Shown here one piece after another: positions 17,231-25,649 of a stretch of DNA of 32,174 bases. The notes under the pieces are model-generated. The model was given only the letters and a program-made list of their open reading frames with translations. It was not told where the DNA came from and made no database searches. Numbering within the stretch: position 1 is the first letter of the stretch; every line of letters begins with the position of its first letter. The position numbers and the translations under genes are program-made. Source of the stretch: JAOAJF01 sp046295675 (lineage in GTDB: Archaea; Micrarchaeota; Micrarchaeia; Anstonellales; Anstonellaceae); the NCBI GenBank assembly GCA_046295675.1, contig JBKBMW010000002.1, positions 1-32,174 on the forward strand, written 5' to 3'.

Positions 17231-18820
17231 ATGAAGGAGGATATTGATTATCTTTATTCAAAAAATATCAGGCTTACTAAAAAAGCCTTTGATTTTTTAA
17301 TAGAAAACAAAATTAGCAAAGCAACTTTAGATGCTATAATAAAAAAATGTAATTTTTTAGTTAATTTAGAAGATGTTTTAGAAGAGTTGGCATTGGAAAA
17401 AAAATTTAAAGAGGACAGAAAGATAGAAATTGAGCAAAAAGTTGAACTTCCAAAAGGGGAGGAAGTATATGTTCATAAAGAAAGTCAAAAAGAAAAAAAA
17501 GAAGAATGCCCAGAAAAAGATGAAATCAAACCAAAAACAGGTTTGGCAATAAAAGAAGTAGAAATCTTGCGCTCTTCTTCTTTTAAACCAATAGCAAAGG
17601 ATTATGATTCAAAAATAGAAATCCTTCAACAGGAGATACAAACAACGACCTATGATGGAGACATAGAAACTTTTGTTTCATATTTTAGAGATAGATTTAA
17701 CCAAGAAGCCTCCATCCTAAAAACTCGCCAATCAAACCTCCCTATTTTAAGATTAGATCAATTAACAAAAAATGTTGGTCAACAGGCAAGGATTATTGCA
17801 ATGGTGTATGAGAAAAGAATAACTTCAAAAGGAAACTTAGTTTTAGAAGTAGAAGACGAATATGGAAAAGCAAGGGTGGTGGTACCTTCAACTGAAAACT
17901 GCTTTTTAGAAGCACAAACTATCCTAAAGGATGATATATTGGCAATAGAAGGAAAAATTTTAGAGAATATGTTTATAGCAAAAAGTATTTTTTGGCCAGA
18001 TATTTCTGTGCTCAAGACCATTCCAAGCTGCCAAGAAGATCTTGCAATTGTTTATTTGTCTGATCTTCATTTTGGAAGCAGATATTTTTTAGAAAAAGCC
18101 TTTAGGCGATTTTTACGATGGCTTGAAGGAAAGGAAGGAAATGAAAAACTTGCTTCAAAAGTAAAATACATCATTATAGCAGGAGACATAGTAGATGGTA
18201 TTGGGGTTTATCCAACGCAAGAAAACGATTTGACAATAAAGGATATATCTTTGCAGTATAAAGAATTTGAAAAAAGTATAGAACAAATTCCTGATTATAT
18301 TTCAGTTATCGTAGGGCCAGGCAATCATGACGGAGTTAGAAGGGGAGAACCCCAGCCTCCATTAGATAAAAGCCTGATCAGTCTTGATATTCATTTAATC
18401 GGCTCTCCAGCTATGGTAAAAATTGAAAAATTTAATCATCTTATTTATCATGGGACTTCTTTGGATTCTATTATTGCAAATTTACCTGGTTTATCTTATT
18501 CAAAACCTGAAGCAGCAATGAAAGAATTACTTAAAAGAAGACACCTCTCTCCCCTTTATGGAGATAATTTGATTGTACCAAGTAGTAAGGATCTAATGGT
18601 CATTCCACAAGAGCCAGATGTTTTACACATGGGGCATATTCATAAAAATGGTTCTGCAAAATACAGAGGGGTTTTAATGATAAATTCAGGTACCTATCAA
18701 GATAGAACTGATTATCAAATAAAAATGGGGCACATACCAACACCTGCTATTACTCCTGTTTTAGAGTTAAAATCAGGTCAGCTTCATCACCTCAAATTTT
18801 TAGAAGAGGGGGGTTTATGA
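17231..18820 (+). CDS. polB: DNA polymerase D small subunit (DP1), 3'-5' exonuclease
   Basis: 529 residues, a normal DP1 length. DP1 is the proofreading subunit of the archaeal replicative polymerase D. The N-terminal ~60 residues are a small helical domain, followed by a charged Lys/Glu linker (about 70-115) and an OB-fold segment (about 180-260). A calcineurin-like phosphodiesterase domain comes next with all metal-binding motifs intact: SDLHFGS near residue 277, AGDIVDG near 318, GPGNHDG near 363, YHGTS near 406 and GHIHKNG near 468. Its stop overlaps the start of the large subunit (ATGA), so the two subunits are translationally coupled. Assignment is secure. Confidence 0.97.
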   Translation: MKEDIDYLYSKNIRLTKKAFDFLIENKISKATLDAIIKKCNFLVNLEDVLEELALEKKFKEDRKIEIEQKVELPKGEEVYVHKESQKEKKEECPEKDEIKPKTGLAIKEVEILRSSSFKPIAKDYDSKIEILQQEIQTTTYDGDIETFVSYFRDRFNQEASILKTRQSNLPILRLDQLTKNVGQQARIIAMVYEKRITSKGNLVLEVEDEYGKARVVVPSTENCFLEAQTILKDDILAIEGKILENMFIAKSIFWPDISVLKTIPSCQEDLAIVYLSDLHFGSRYFLEKAFRRFLRWLEGKEGNEKLASKVKYIIIAGDIVDGIGVYPTQENDLTIKDISLQYKEFEKSIEQIPDYISVIVGPGNHDGVRRGEPQPPLDKSLISLDIHLIGSPAMVKIEKFNHLIYHGTSLDSIIANLPGLSYSKPEAAMKELLKRRHLSPLYGDNLIVPSSKDLMVIPQEPDVLHMGHIHKNGSAKYRGVLMINSGTYQDRTDYQIKMGHIPTPAITPVLELKSGQLHHLKFLEEGGL

Positions 18821-21800
18821 GCATTGAAAAATATTTTTCTGATTTAGAAGAAAATTTACAAAAAATTTATGATATAGCTACTCATGCCAGAAAGGTTGGT
18901 TTAGACCCAGAAGATCAAGTGGAAATAAAAATAGCTTCTGATGTTGCTGGAAGGGTGGAAGGGCTTGTAGGTCCTCCTGGAATTGCAAACGAAATAAGAA
19001 AATTGGAAAAAGAAGGAAAATCAAGAGACATGGTAGCAAAGGAAATTGTACACAAAATTTGCAAAGGAGAAATAATAAAAGGAAATGCAGAAAAACTAAT
19101 TGAGCAAGCAGTAAGAACTGGGGTGTGTATTCTTACAGAGGGGGTTTTGGTTGCTCCAACCGAAGGAATTGCATCAGTAAAAATACATTCTCCTTCCATA
19201 AATAATCCGCATGATGGAAATCCAGATGGTTCTTCTTATTTAGCTATATATTTTGCAGGTCCAATTCGCTCTGCAGGAGGAACTGCTTCTGCACAAGCAG
19301 TTTTATTAGCAGATTTAGCAAGAAGGCATTTTAATATTGGAAGATATCGTCCAACAGATACCGAAATAGAGCGTTATGTGGAAGAGACAAATATCTATAA
19401 TGATAGATGTGCTAGGTTGCAGTATAAACCAACTGATGAAGAAATTCGTTTTATAATAAAAAATTCTCCAATTTGTATAAATGGAGAACCAACAGAGCAA
19501 ATAGAAGTTTCTATTTATCGAGATTTAAAAAGGGTGAAAACCAATAAAATACGAGGAGGGGCAATATTGGTTTTATGCGAAGGACTTGCACAAAAAGCAC
19601 CCAAGGTTTCAAAGTATGCTCTCAAGATAGGATTAGAGGAAGACTGGTCCTTTTTAAACACCATGGTTAGAGGAATAAAAAAATCTGAAAAAAAATTTGA
19701 GCTTAAAGAAGAAAATAAATTCTTAGATGAAATTGTAGCAGGTAGGCCAATCTTTTCATACTCTTTAGCACGTGGTGGTTTTAGGCTCAGATATGGAAGG
19801 ACTAGAGCAACAGGAATTGCTGCAAAGGCAATCCATCCAGCAACCATGTATATTTTAAATTCATTTTTAGCTATTGGAACTCAAATAAAAATTGATAGAC
19901 CTGGAAAAGGAGCAGTAGTGAGCAGCTGCGATTCCATCATGGGACCAATTGTATCTTTAAATAATGGTTCAGTGGTTTATGTAGATAACATTGAAAAAGC
20001 TCAGAGAATCGTTGAAGATATAAAAGAAATTTTATTTTTAGGTGATTTACTAGTAAGTTATGGGGATTTTCTTAAAGCAAATCATCCGCTTCTTCCATCA
20101 CCATTCGTGGAAGAATGGTGGGAAAAAATTGCACAAGCAAAACAAATCAAATACAAAAAAAATATTTTAGCTTCTGAAGCTTTTGAGCTTTCATTTAAGC
20201 ACAATATTCCTCTTCACCCAAGTTTCACATATTTTTGGGAAGAATTGAATTCTCAACAAATAAAAGAGCTCGCCTTATGGTTATTTGAAAATGCAAAATT
20301 AGAGTTAGATATTTTTTCGAATTTAAAATTTTTAATTATAGAGGCAGCTCCTCAAAAAAGATTCTTAGAATTAATTGGACTTCCACACAAAGTAGAACAA
20401 AATAAAATCATAATTGAAAAAGAAGAGGCTATCTCTTTACTTCTTTCTCTTGGAATTTACAGAAAAGGGGCAAAGGCTTTATTTTTTGATAGATTTGAAA
20501 AACTTTTTGATCCAAACAAAAGTGTATTAGAAAATCTCTTTACTCTTTCAGGAGTAAAAATTATGCCAAAGGGCACTGTCTATATAGGTGTAAGAATGGG
20601 GAGGCCAGAAAAAGCAAAAAGAAGAGAAATGGCCCCTCCAGTGCATGTACTTTTTCCAGTAGGGCATTTAAACAAATCAAGAGAAATATTAAAGCAGTAT
20701 TCCAGATTAAAGTCTGAACAGAAAAAACAAGGAAGAGGTATTTATGTAGAACTTGCGAACTATTTTTGTAAAAACTGCGGAAAGTCAAATTATAGGCCTT
20801 TTTGTCTTTATTGCGGAGGAAAATGCCAATTGATGGAAGTAAATGAGCCAAATTCTCAAAAAAATAATAAAACAAAAAAATATTATACTCAAAAATTTTT
20901 GGATATTGTAAAGGAGGTAGAAACAACAAAAAACAGGTTGAATTCCTCTTCTTTAGCAGAAATCAAAGGAGTACATGGATTAATTTCATTATACAAAATA
21001 CCAGAAATTTTAGATAAAGGTTTTTTAAGAGCAAAGCATGGGCTTACAATTTTTAGAGATGGAACTTGTAGATTTGATATGACTAACATGCCATTAACTC
21101 AATTCACAGCTTCAGATATTGGTACAAATATAAACAAATTAATAGAACTTGGTTATAATGTAGACAAAGAGGGCAAACCGCTTAAAAACGAGAATCAGCT
21201 TTTAAGCCTAATGCCTCAGGATATTATAATTCCTTATAAAGGCGGAGAGTATCTTTTAGCAGTTTCAAAATTTATAGATGAACTATTGGTAGATGTTTAC
21301 CAAATAAAACCATTTTATAATCTAAAAAAAGTTGAGGATTTAATTGGACATCTTTGCATTGGTCTTTCTCCGCATACTTCAGCAGGCGTACTTTGTCGCA
21401 TTATTGGTTTTACTAATACAAATGTTTGTTTTGCTCATCCTTATTTTCACTGTGCAAAAAGAAGAAATTGCGATGGTGATGAGGATTCAATAATATTGTT
21501 GTTAGATGCTCTTATAAACTTCTCTACAAAGTTTTTGCCATCCACTAGAGGGGGTACTATGGACGCTCCATTGGTTCTGACTACAAGAATTGATCCAAGT
21601 GAGGTAGATGATGAAGTTCATTGTATGGAATCTGTTTCTTCCTATCCATTGGAATTTTATGAAAAAACAATTACTTTTTCCTCACCTTCTGATGTAGAAA
21701 TTAAAACAATTAAAGATCTTCTTCATACCCCAGAACAATACGCAAATTTAGATTTTACTCATTCTGTTTCAAATATCTCACAAGGGCCACATGCTACTTC

Positions 21801-22218
21801 TTATACTTCTTTAGGAAAAAAAATGGAGAAAAAAATAGAATCTCAGTTTATTTTGGAGGATAAAATACGAGCTGTAAATGCTTCAGATGTTGCAAAAAGG
21901 GTTTTGTTATCCCATTTTTTACCAGATATATATGGTAATCTTCGTTCCTTTTCAAGACAAGAATTTAGATGTTCCCAATGTAATGCAAAATTCAGGCGTG
22001 TTCCTTTAGTAGGAAAATGTATTTTTTGTAATAGCAATCTTCTTCCAACTATCTATAAAGCAGGAATAGAAAAATATCTTGTTGCTACTGAAAAATTAAT
22101 AGAGCGATATAATCTTGAAGATTATCTTAAGCAAAGAATTGAGCTAATAAAAAAAGATATAAATTCAATATTTAGTGAGGAAAAGAAAAATCAGATACAG
22201 CTTTCTGACTTTATGTAA
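18817..22218 (+). CDS. polC: DNA polymerase D large subunit (DP2), catalytic
   Basis: 1133 residues. This is the polymerising subunit of PolD, the replicative family-D polymerase found outside Crenarchaeota. The N-terminus is typical (ARKVGLDPEDQVE, FAGPIRSAGGTA). The catalytic motif NCDGDED provides Asp886 and Asp888, which correspond to the two essential aspartates of Pyrococcus DP2. It is followed by the conserved RGGTMDAPLVLTTRIDP block. Zinc-ribbon cysteines lie near 651-668 (CKNCG, CLYCG) and near 1052 (CSQC, CIFC). The protein is uninterrupted, with no intein. The last residues QIQLSDFM fit a PCNA-interacting QxxLxxF motif. The start codon overlaps the DP1 stop. Confidence 0.98.
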   Translation: MSIEKYFSDLEENLQKIYDIATHARKVGLDPEDQVEIKIASDVAGRVEGLVGPPGIANEIRKLEKEGKSRDMVAKEIVHKICKGEIIKGNAEKLIEQAVRTGVCILTEGVLVAPTEGIASVKIHSPSINNPHDGNPDGSSYLAIYFAGPIRSAGGTASAQAVLLADLARRHFNIGRYRPTDTEIERYVEETNIYNDRCARLQYKPTDEEIRFIIKNSPICINGEPTEQIEVSIYRDLKRVKTNKIRGGAILVLCEGLAQKAPKVSKYALKIGLEEDWSFLNTMVRGIKKSEKKFELKEENKFLDEIVAGRPIFSYSLARGGFRLRYGRTRATGIAAKAIHPATMYILNSFLAIGTQIKIDRPGKGAVVSSCDSIMGPIVSLNNGSVVYVDNIEKAQRIVEDIKEILFLGDLLVSYGDFLKANHPLLPSPFVEEWWEKIAQAKQIKYKKNILASEAFELSFKHNIPLHPSFTYFWEELNSQQIKELALWLFENAKLELDIFSNLKFLIIEAAPQKRFLELIGLPHKVEQNKIIIEKEEAISLLLSLGIYRKGAKALFFDRFEKLFDPNKSVLENLFTLSGVKIMPKGTVYIGVRMGRPEKAKRREMAPPVHVLFPVGHLNKSREILKQYSRLKSEQKKQGRGIYVELANYFCKNCGKSNYRPFCLYCGGKCQLMEVNEPNSQKNNKTKKYYTQKFLDIVKEVETTKNRLNSSSLAEIKGVHGLISLYKIPEILDKGFLRAKHGLTIFRDGTCRFDMTNMPLTQFTASDIGTNINKLIELGYNVDKEGKPLKNENQLLSLMPQDIIIPYKGGEYLLAVSKFIDELLVDVYQIKPFYNLKKVEDLIGHLCIGLSPHTSAGVLCRIIGFTNTNVCFAHPYFHCAKRRNCDGDEDSIILLLDALINFSTKFLPSTRGGTMDAPLVLTTRIDPSEVDDEVHCMESVSSYPLEFYEKTITFSSPSDVEIKTIKDLLHTPEQYANLDFTHSVSNISQGPHATSYTSLGKKMEKKIESQFILEDKIRAVNASDVAKRVLLSHFLPDIYGNLRSFSRQEFRCSQCNAKFRRVPLVGKCIFCNSNLLPTIYKAGIEKYLVATEKLIERYNLEDYLKQRIELIKKDINSIFSEEKKNQIQLSDFM

Positions 22219-22229
22219 AAGGTGTTAAA

Positions 22230-23078
22230 ATGAAATCTATGTCTTTATCTAGATTTAAAAATATAATTTTTGATTTGGATGGTGTAGTATACTTAGGGGA
22301 TAAGTTGATTGATGGAATTGCAGAAGCCATTGATAAACTTCGTAAAAATAATTTTAATATTTTTTTTCTAACAAACAATGCAACCAAATCAAGAAAAGAA
22401 ATTGCAACTAAGCTTAATTCTTTAGGGTTAAATCAAATAAAAGAAAGTGAGATTTTTTCTTCTGCATATGCTGCAGCCTATCTTGCTTTTAACAATGGTT
22501 TTAATTATGCTTTTGTTGTTGGAGAAGAGGGTTTAAAAGAAGAAGTAAGAAATTTTGGAATTAAACTTTTAGAAGACTTCCAAGAACTACAAGAAAATTC
22601 TAAAACATGTTTGATTTCTGGCTTAGATAGAAATTTCAACTATTCAAAATTAAAACAAGCCACTCGCTTTTTGCTTGGTTCAAAAAATAGAAAATGGATA
22701 GCTTGTAATCTTGATCCAAATTATCCTGTTGAAGATGGAATTGACCCTGGGGCTGGTTCGTTAGCAGCATCCATTGCCTTCAGTGTAGGAAATCTGGATA
22801 ATGGAAAAATGATTTTAAGATATCCAGATTTTATTGTAGGTAAGCCATCTTTATTTATATTGGATTTATTGTTTAAAAAGTCTGAAAGAAAAAGTTGTAT
22901 TTTTATTGGTGATAGATTAGATGTGGATATCCCTTTTGCAAAAAAAGGAGGGTTATTTTCTGTTTTAGTTTTGAGTGGGATATCCAAAAAAGAAGATCTA
23001 AAAAAATATAAAATAAAGCCTGATCTTGTGCTGGAAAAAGCATCTTTAATTACCAAATTTTTAGAGTTGGACAATTGA
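22230..23078 (+). CDS. HAD-superfamily phosphatase, NagD / class IIA type
   Basis: 282 residues from ATG 22230, preceded by AAAGGTG. All HAD motifs are visible: motif I FDLDGVVYLG with nucleophile Asp15 and Asp17, motif II LTNNATKS, motif III lysine in VGKPSLFILD, and motif IV FIGDRLDVDIPFAKKGG. The cap insertion between motifs II and III is of the class IIA kind seen in NagD and p-nitrophenyl phosphatases, which hydrolyse small phosphorylated metabolites such as sugar phosphates or glycerol phosphate. The substrate cannot be read from sequence. It lies 11 bases after polC and is probably co-transcribed with it. Its 3' end converges to within 3 bases of the next gene. Confidence 0.9.
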   Translation: MKSMSLSRFKNIIFDLDGVVYLGDKLIDGIAEAIDKLRKNNFNIFFLTNNATKSRKEIATKLNSLGLNQIKESEIFSSAYAAAYLAFNNGFNYAFVVGEEGLKEEVRNFGIKLLEDFQELQENSKTCLISGLDRNFNYSKLKQATRFLLGSKNRKWIACNLDPNYPVEDGIDPGAGSLAASIAFSVGNLDNGKMILRYPDFIVGKPSLFILDLLFKKSERKSCIFIGDRLDVDIPFAKKGGLFSVLVLSGISKKEDLKKYKIKPDLVLEKASLITKFLELDN

Positions 23079-23081
23079 GAG

Positions 23082-23366
23082 CTAACCAAATATATCATTT
23101 ATTACCTTATTTGCATCATATTTTTCCTCTTCATTTTTCAAAGATGTGGAAAGAATTTGATTGTTTTCCTGGTTTAGATTAGTAATGTTATTTCCAATTT
23201 CTTTTTGAGGTATGCCTCTTAAAAGAGAGCTCAAACTAATATGAACTACCTTACCACTTAATGGTTCAGTTGCAGTGATCTCAACTTCATTTATTTCCAA
23301 ACTTGAATCAATCGCTATAAAATGTTCTCTACCATCAATTATTATTGTTTTTTTAACATTACCCAT
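23082..23366 (-). CDS. Uncharacterised 94-residue protein downstream of glmS
   Basis: The ATG (23366 on the - strand) is preceded by AGGTGA at good spacing, which supports a real gene. The first ~50 residues are beta-rich (KKTIIIDGREHFIAID, INEVEITATEP, KVVHISLSSLL) and could form a small barrel or clamp. The rest is Asn/Glu/Lys-rich and probably disordered, ending in KVINDIFG. No signal peptide or TM. It is 47 bases downstream of glmS on the same strand, so it may be the last gene of that operon. No family recognised. Confidence 0.65.
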   Translation of the reverse strand: MGNVKKTIIIDGREHFIAIDSSLEINEVEITATEPLSGKVVHISLSSLLRGIPQKEIGNNITNLNQENNQILSTSLKNEEEKYDANKVINDIFG

Positions 23367-23413
23367 AGTTTTTCACCTGTTTTCTATTTAGACAATAAAT
23401 TTATTATTTTTAT

Positions 23414-25165
23414 TTATTCCACAGTCACTGATTTTGCCAAATTTCTTGGTTTATCTGGATTTCTGTTTAGATAAACAGCCAGATAATAAGCAAGTATTTG
23501 CAGTGGTACTATATAATAAATTAAAAATTGTTCATCTTTACCAGCAGGTAATTCTATTTTAATATCTGCTTGGTCTAATACTTCTTTTGAATCTGTCAAG
23601 GCAATAATCATTGCTCCTCTTGCTTTGCATTCCATGATACTATTTATCATTTTATTTATTTTTTCATAGCTCGGAGCAATGAATATAATCGGTAAGTTTT
23701 TTTCTATCATTGAAATAGGCCCATGTTTTAGTTCACCTGCAGGATAAGCCTCAGCATGTAGATATGTAATCTCTTTTAATTTTAATGCTCCTTCCAAAGC
23801 ACATATCTGTCCAAGTCCTCTTGATATAAACAGAAAATCTTTACAATTTTTTAGTGTTTTAGCAAGAGCTTGAATTTCTTCTTGGCTTTTTTCTAAAATA
23901 TTTTTTATTATCTCTGGTGCTTTTTGTAATTCTAAAAGCTCCTTCTCTTTATGAAACAAACTATAATACAAGCGATATAGAACAATTATTTGGGCAAGAA
24001 AACTTTTGGTAGCCACCACACAAATTTCTGGGCCAGCACCTATATTTATTAAAGCATCAGATTGCAAAGCAAGACTAGATCCAACTACATTTGTAATTGC
24101 CAAAATTTTTGTTCCTCGTGTTCTTGCTTCTCTCACTACTTTGAGTGTGTCTGCAGTCTCACCTGACTGAGAAAGTGCAATTATTAGATCCTCATCTTTG
24201 GTTGACCATTCATCATATTCTGAAGCAATGTAAACTGGGCACAATTTTTTTTCCTTTTGCATCAAATATGAAAAAAGTAATGAAGCATAGTAAGATGTTC
24301 CACATCCAACCAATGCAATTTTTTTTGCATTTTTTAAAAGTAAAAGTCCATTCTCTATATCTGTAGAAAGAGCATTTTTAACTATTTGAGGTTGCTCAAA
24401 AATTTCTTTTAACATAAAATGTGGATAACCTTCTTTTTGTGCCATGTCTTCTGTCCAATTTATATTTATCTTTCTTGGTTCGATCTTTTTATCTTCTTTA
24501 TTCCAGACTTCAATTAAATCTTTTGTAATCTTTGCAAAATCTCCATCCTCTAAAACAACAAATGTTTTGGTATATTTCATTATAGCAGGAATATCAGAAG
24601 CAAAAAAATTCTCTTTTTCACCAATTCCTATTATTAAAGGGGCATATTTTTTTGCAACATACAAATTTTCTTCTCCCAAAAGCATAACTCCTATGGCATA
24701 TGTCCCTTCTAATTTTTTTAAAGCATTTTTAATAGCCTTTGTTTTATCTTTTTCAGTCTTTAATTCTTCTTCTATCAAATGTGCAACTACTTCACTATCT
24801 GTTTCACTACTAAATAGATGGCCTTTTTTTAGAAGTTCATTTTTTAGTCCTTGATAATTTTCAATTATTCCATTGTGCACTATCGCTATCTTTTTTTTGC
24901 AATCAAGATGTGGATGAGCATTTTCTTTACAAGGAGGGCCATGTGTTGCCCATCTTGTATGGCCAATTGCTTTGTTTGTTTTTTCTATTTTTTTGCCTTC
25001 TAAAACCTTTGCTATCGTCCCACTATCTTTAACAACTCTTATTTCTTTAGTAGTACAATATGCAATCCCAGCAGAGTCATATCCTCTATATTCTACTTTT
25101 TTTAGGCCATCTATAACATTATCTATGGCATTTCTTTCTCCAATATAACCAATTATGCCGCACAT
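23414..25165 (-). CDS. glmS: Glutamine-fructose-6-phosphate aminotransferase (isomerising)
   Basis: 583 residues. GlmS makes glucosamine-6-phosphate from fructose-6-phosphate and glutamine, the first step to UDP-N-acetylglucosamine and hence to surface glycans. The class II glutamine amidotransferase domain starts MCGIIGYIG, with Cys2 as the nucleophile, and includes RGYDSAGIA and GHTRWATHG. Two SIS sugar-isomerase domains follow, with SQSGETADTL and the conserved GELKHGPISMIE. The C-terminus NLAKSVTVE is the normal GlmS end. Length is slightly short of the typical ~600 but complete. It starts 4 bases after the TRAM gene stop, with AGGTTAG as the ribosome binding site, so the two form an operon. 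In this window it could supply sugar for glycosylating the sequon-rich surface proteins (inference). Confidence 0.97.
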   Translation of the reverse strand: MCGIIGYIGERNAIDNVIDGLKKVEYRGYDSAGIAYCTTKEIRVVKDSGTIAKVLEGKKIEKTNKAIGHTRWATHGPPCKENAHPHLDCKKKIAIVHNGIIENYQGLKNELLKKGHLFSSETDSEVVAHLIEEELKTEKDKTKAIKNALKKLEGTYAIGVMLLGEENLYVAKKYAPLIIGIGEKENFFASDIPAIMKYTKTFVVLEDGDFAKITKDLIEVWNKEDKKIEPRKININWTEDMAQKEGYPHFMLKEIFEQPQIVKNALSTDIENGLLLLKNAKKIALVGCGTSYYASLLFSYLMQKEKKLCPVYIASEYDEWSTKDEDLIIALSQSGETADTLKVVREARTRGTKILAITNVVGSSLALQSDALINIGAGPEICVVATKSFLAQIIVLYRLYYSLFHKEKELLELQKAPEIIKNILEKSQEEIQALAKTLKNCKDFLFISRGLGQICALEGALKLKEITYLHAEAYPAGELKHGPISMIEKNLPIIFIAPSYEKINKMINSIMECKARGAMIIALTDSKEVLDQADIKIELPAGKDEQFLIYYIVPLQILAYYLAVYLNRNPDKPRNLAKSVTVE

Positions 25166-25169
25166 TTTT

Positions 25170-25358
25170 CTAACCTATTTTTATTGCCTGAGCATAAGTT
25201 CTTGCAACCTTTGTAATTTTTATTTTTATTTCTTCAATCTTATTTACTCCGTCTACAAATATTGTAAAACCTTCTATTTTGCACAGTCCTCTATTTGAAG
25301 GCAGAAGGCTCTCAATTTTTACTTTATATATCTCCCCTACTTCTACTGGAGGTTGCAT
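25170..25358 (-). CDS. TRAM-domain small protein (predicted RNA binding)
   Basis: 62 residues, essentially one TRAM domain and nothing else. Typical features are VEVGEIYKVKIESLLPSNRGLCKIEGFTIFV, the NKIEEIKIKITKVARTYAQAIKI block, and five beta strands. Stand-alone TRAM proteins are common in archaea and are thought to bind RNA, some acting as cold-responsive RNA chaperones. It is the first gene of a - strand operon with glmS. A TATA-like TTTTTAAAAAG lies at 25389-25399. It shares a short divergent promoter region with the acidic-protein gene. Function is assigned by domain only. Confidence 0.85.
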   Translation of the reverse strand: MQPPVEVGEIYKVKIESLLPSNRGLCKIEGFTIFVDGVNKIEEIKIKITKVARTYAQAIKIG

Positions 25359-25388
25359 ATCTCTATATTAGATCAAAGGCTTATTAAA

Positions 25389-25434
25389 CTTTTTAAAAAC
25401 AAATGCAAAAAGCAAATTGATAAGTTTAAATATT
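25389..25434. promoter_or_regulatory. Divergent promoters for the TRAM-glmS operon and the acidic micro-protein
   Basis: On the - strand, TTTTTAAAAAG at 25389-25399 lies about 35 bases before the TRAM start at 25358. On the + strand, TTTAAATATT at 25425-25434 lies about 48 bases before ATG 25477, leaving room for a leader of about 20 bases with GGGGTG at 25464-25469. Both fit archaeal TATA boxes. The 118-base gap contains no further gene. Confidence 0.5.
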
Positions 25435-25476
25435 TTTCTGTTTATTATTTAACCAAAAAAAATGGGGTGTAACACT

Positions 25477-25584
25477 ATGGCAAACGAAAATGATGAAGAA
25501 TTTGACGAAGAGGAAGAAGAATTTGACGAAGACACCGAAGAAGAGGAAGAAGAATTTGACGAAGACTGGGATGAAGAAGAATAA
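25477..25584 (+). CDS. 35-residue hyperacidic micro-protein
   Basis: ATG 25477 to TAA 25584. About three quarters of the residues are Glu or Asp, with EEFDE-type units repeated (EEFDEE, EEFDED, EEFDEDW) and a single Trp near the end. At DNA level, TTTGACGAAG recurs three times. A strong context supports expression: a TATA-like box, a GGGGTG ribosome binding site 7 bases before the ATG, and a long T-rich stretch right after the stop. I know no family. Such a chain would be disordered and could bind a basic partner or cations. It is below usual annotation length cut-offs and so easily missed. Confidence 0.6.
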   Translation: MANENDEEFDEEEEEFDEDTEEEEEEFDEDWDEEE

Positions 25585-25589
25585 ACCAT

Positions 25590-25649
25590 TTACTTTCTTT
25601 TCTTTTTTCTACTTCTCTTTCTTCTTTAATTTTTCTGTTTTTTAATTTT
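25590..25649 (+). terminator. T-rich tract ending the acidic micro-protein transcript
   Basis: Almost uninterrupted pyrimidine-rich sequence with several runs of four to six T (for example 25604-25609 and 25636-25641) follows the stop codon within a few bases. This is the kind of signal used for archaeal intrinsic termination. It ends at the stop codon of the convergent TrpC-like gene. Confidence 0.5.

Noticed and set aside
18915..21089. Several - strand reading frames of 60-120 residues inside polC (for example 19515-19847 and 20561-20929)
   Set aside because: They lie fully within a secure DP2 gene whose sequence is constrained on the + strand. They are open by codon bias only.
18817..22218. 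Intein or split in DP2
   Set aside because: DP2 genes often carry inteins, but this one has normal length and continuous conserved blocks through the catalytic region.
22721..23098. 125-residue - strand frame overlapping the HAD phosphatase
   Set aside because: Antisense to HAD motifs III and IV, which must be real on the + strand.
24444..24854. 136-residue + strand frame inside glmS
   Set aside because: Antisense to the conserved GlmS middle region. No start context and no recognisable protein features.
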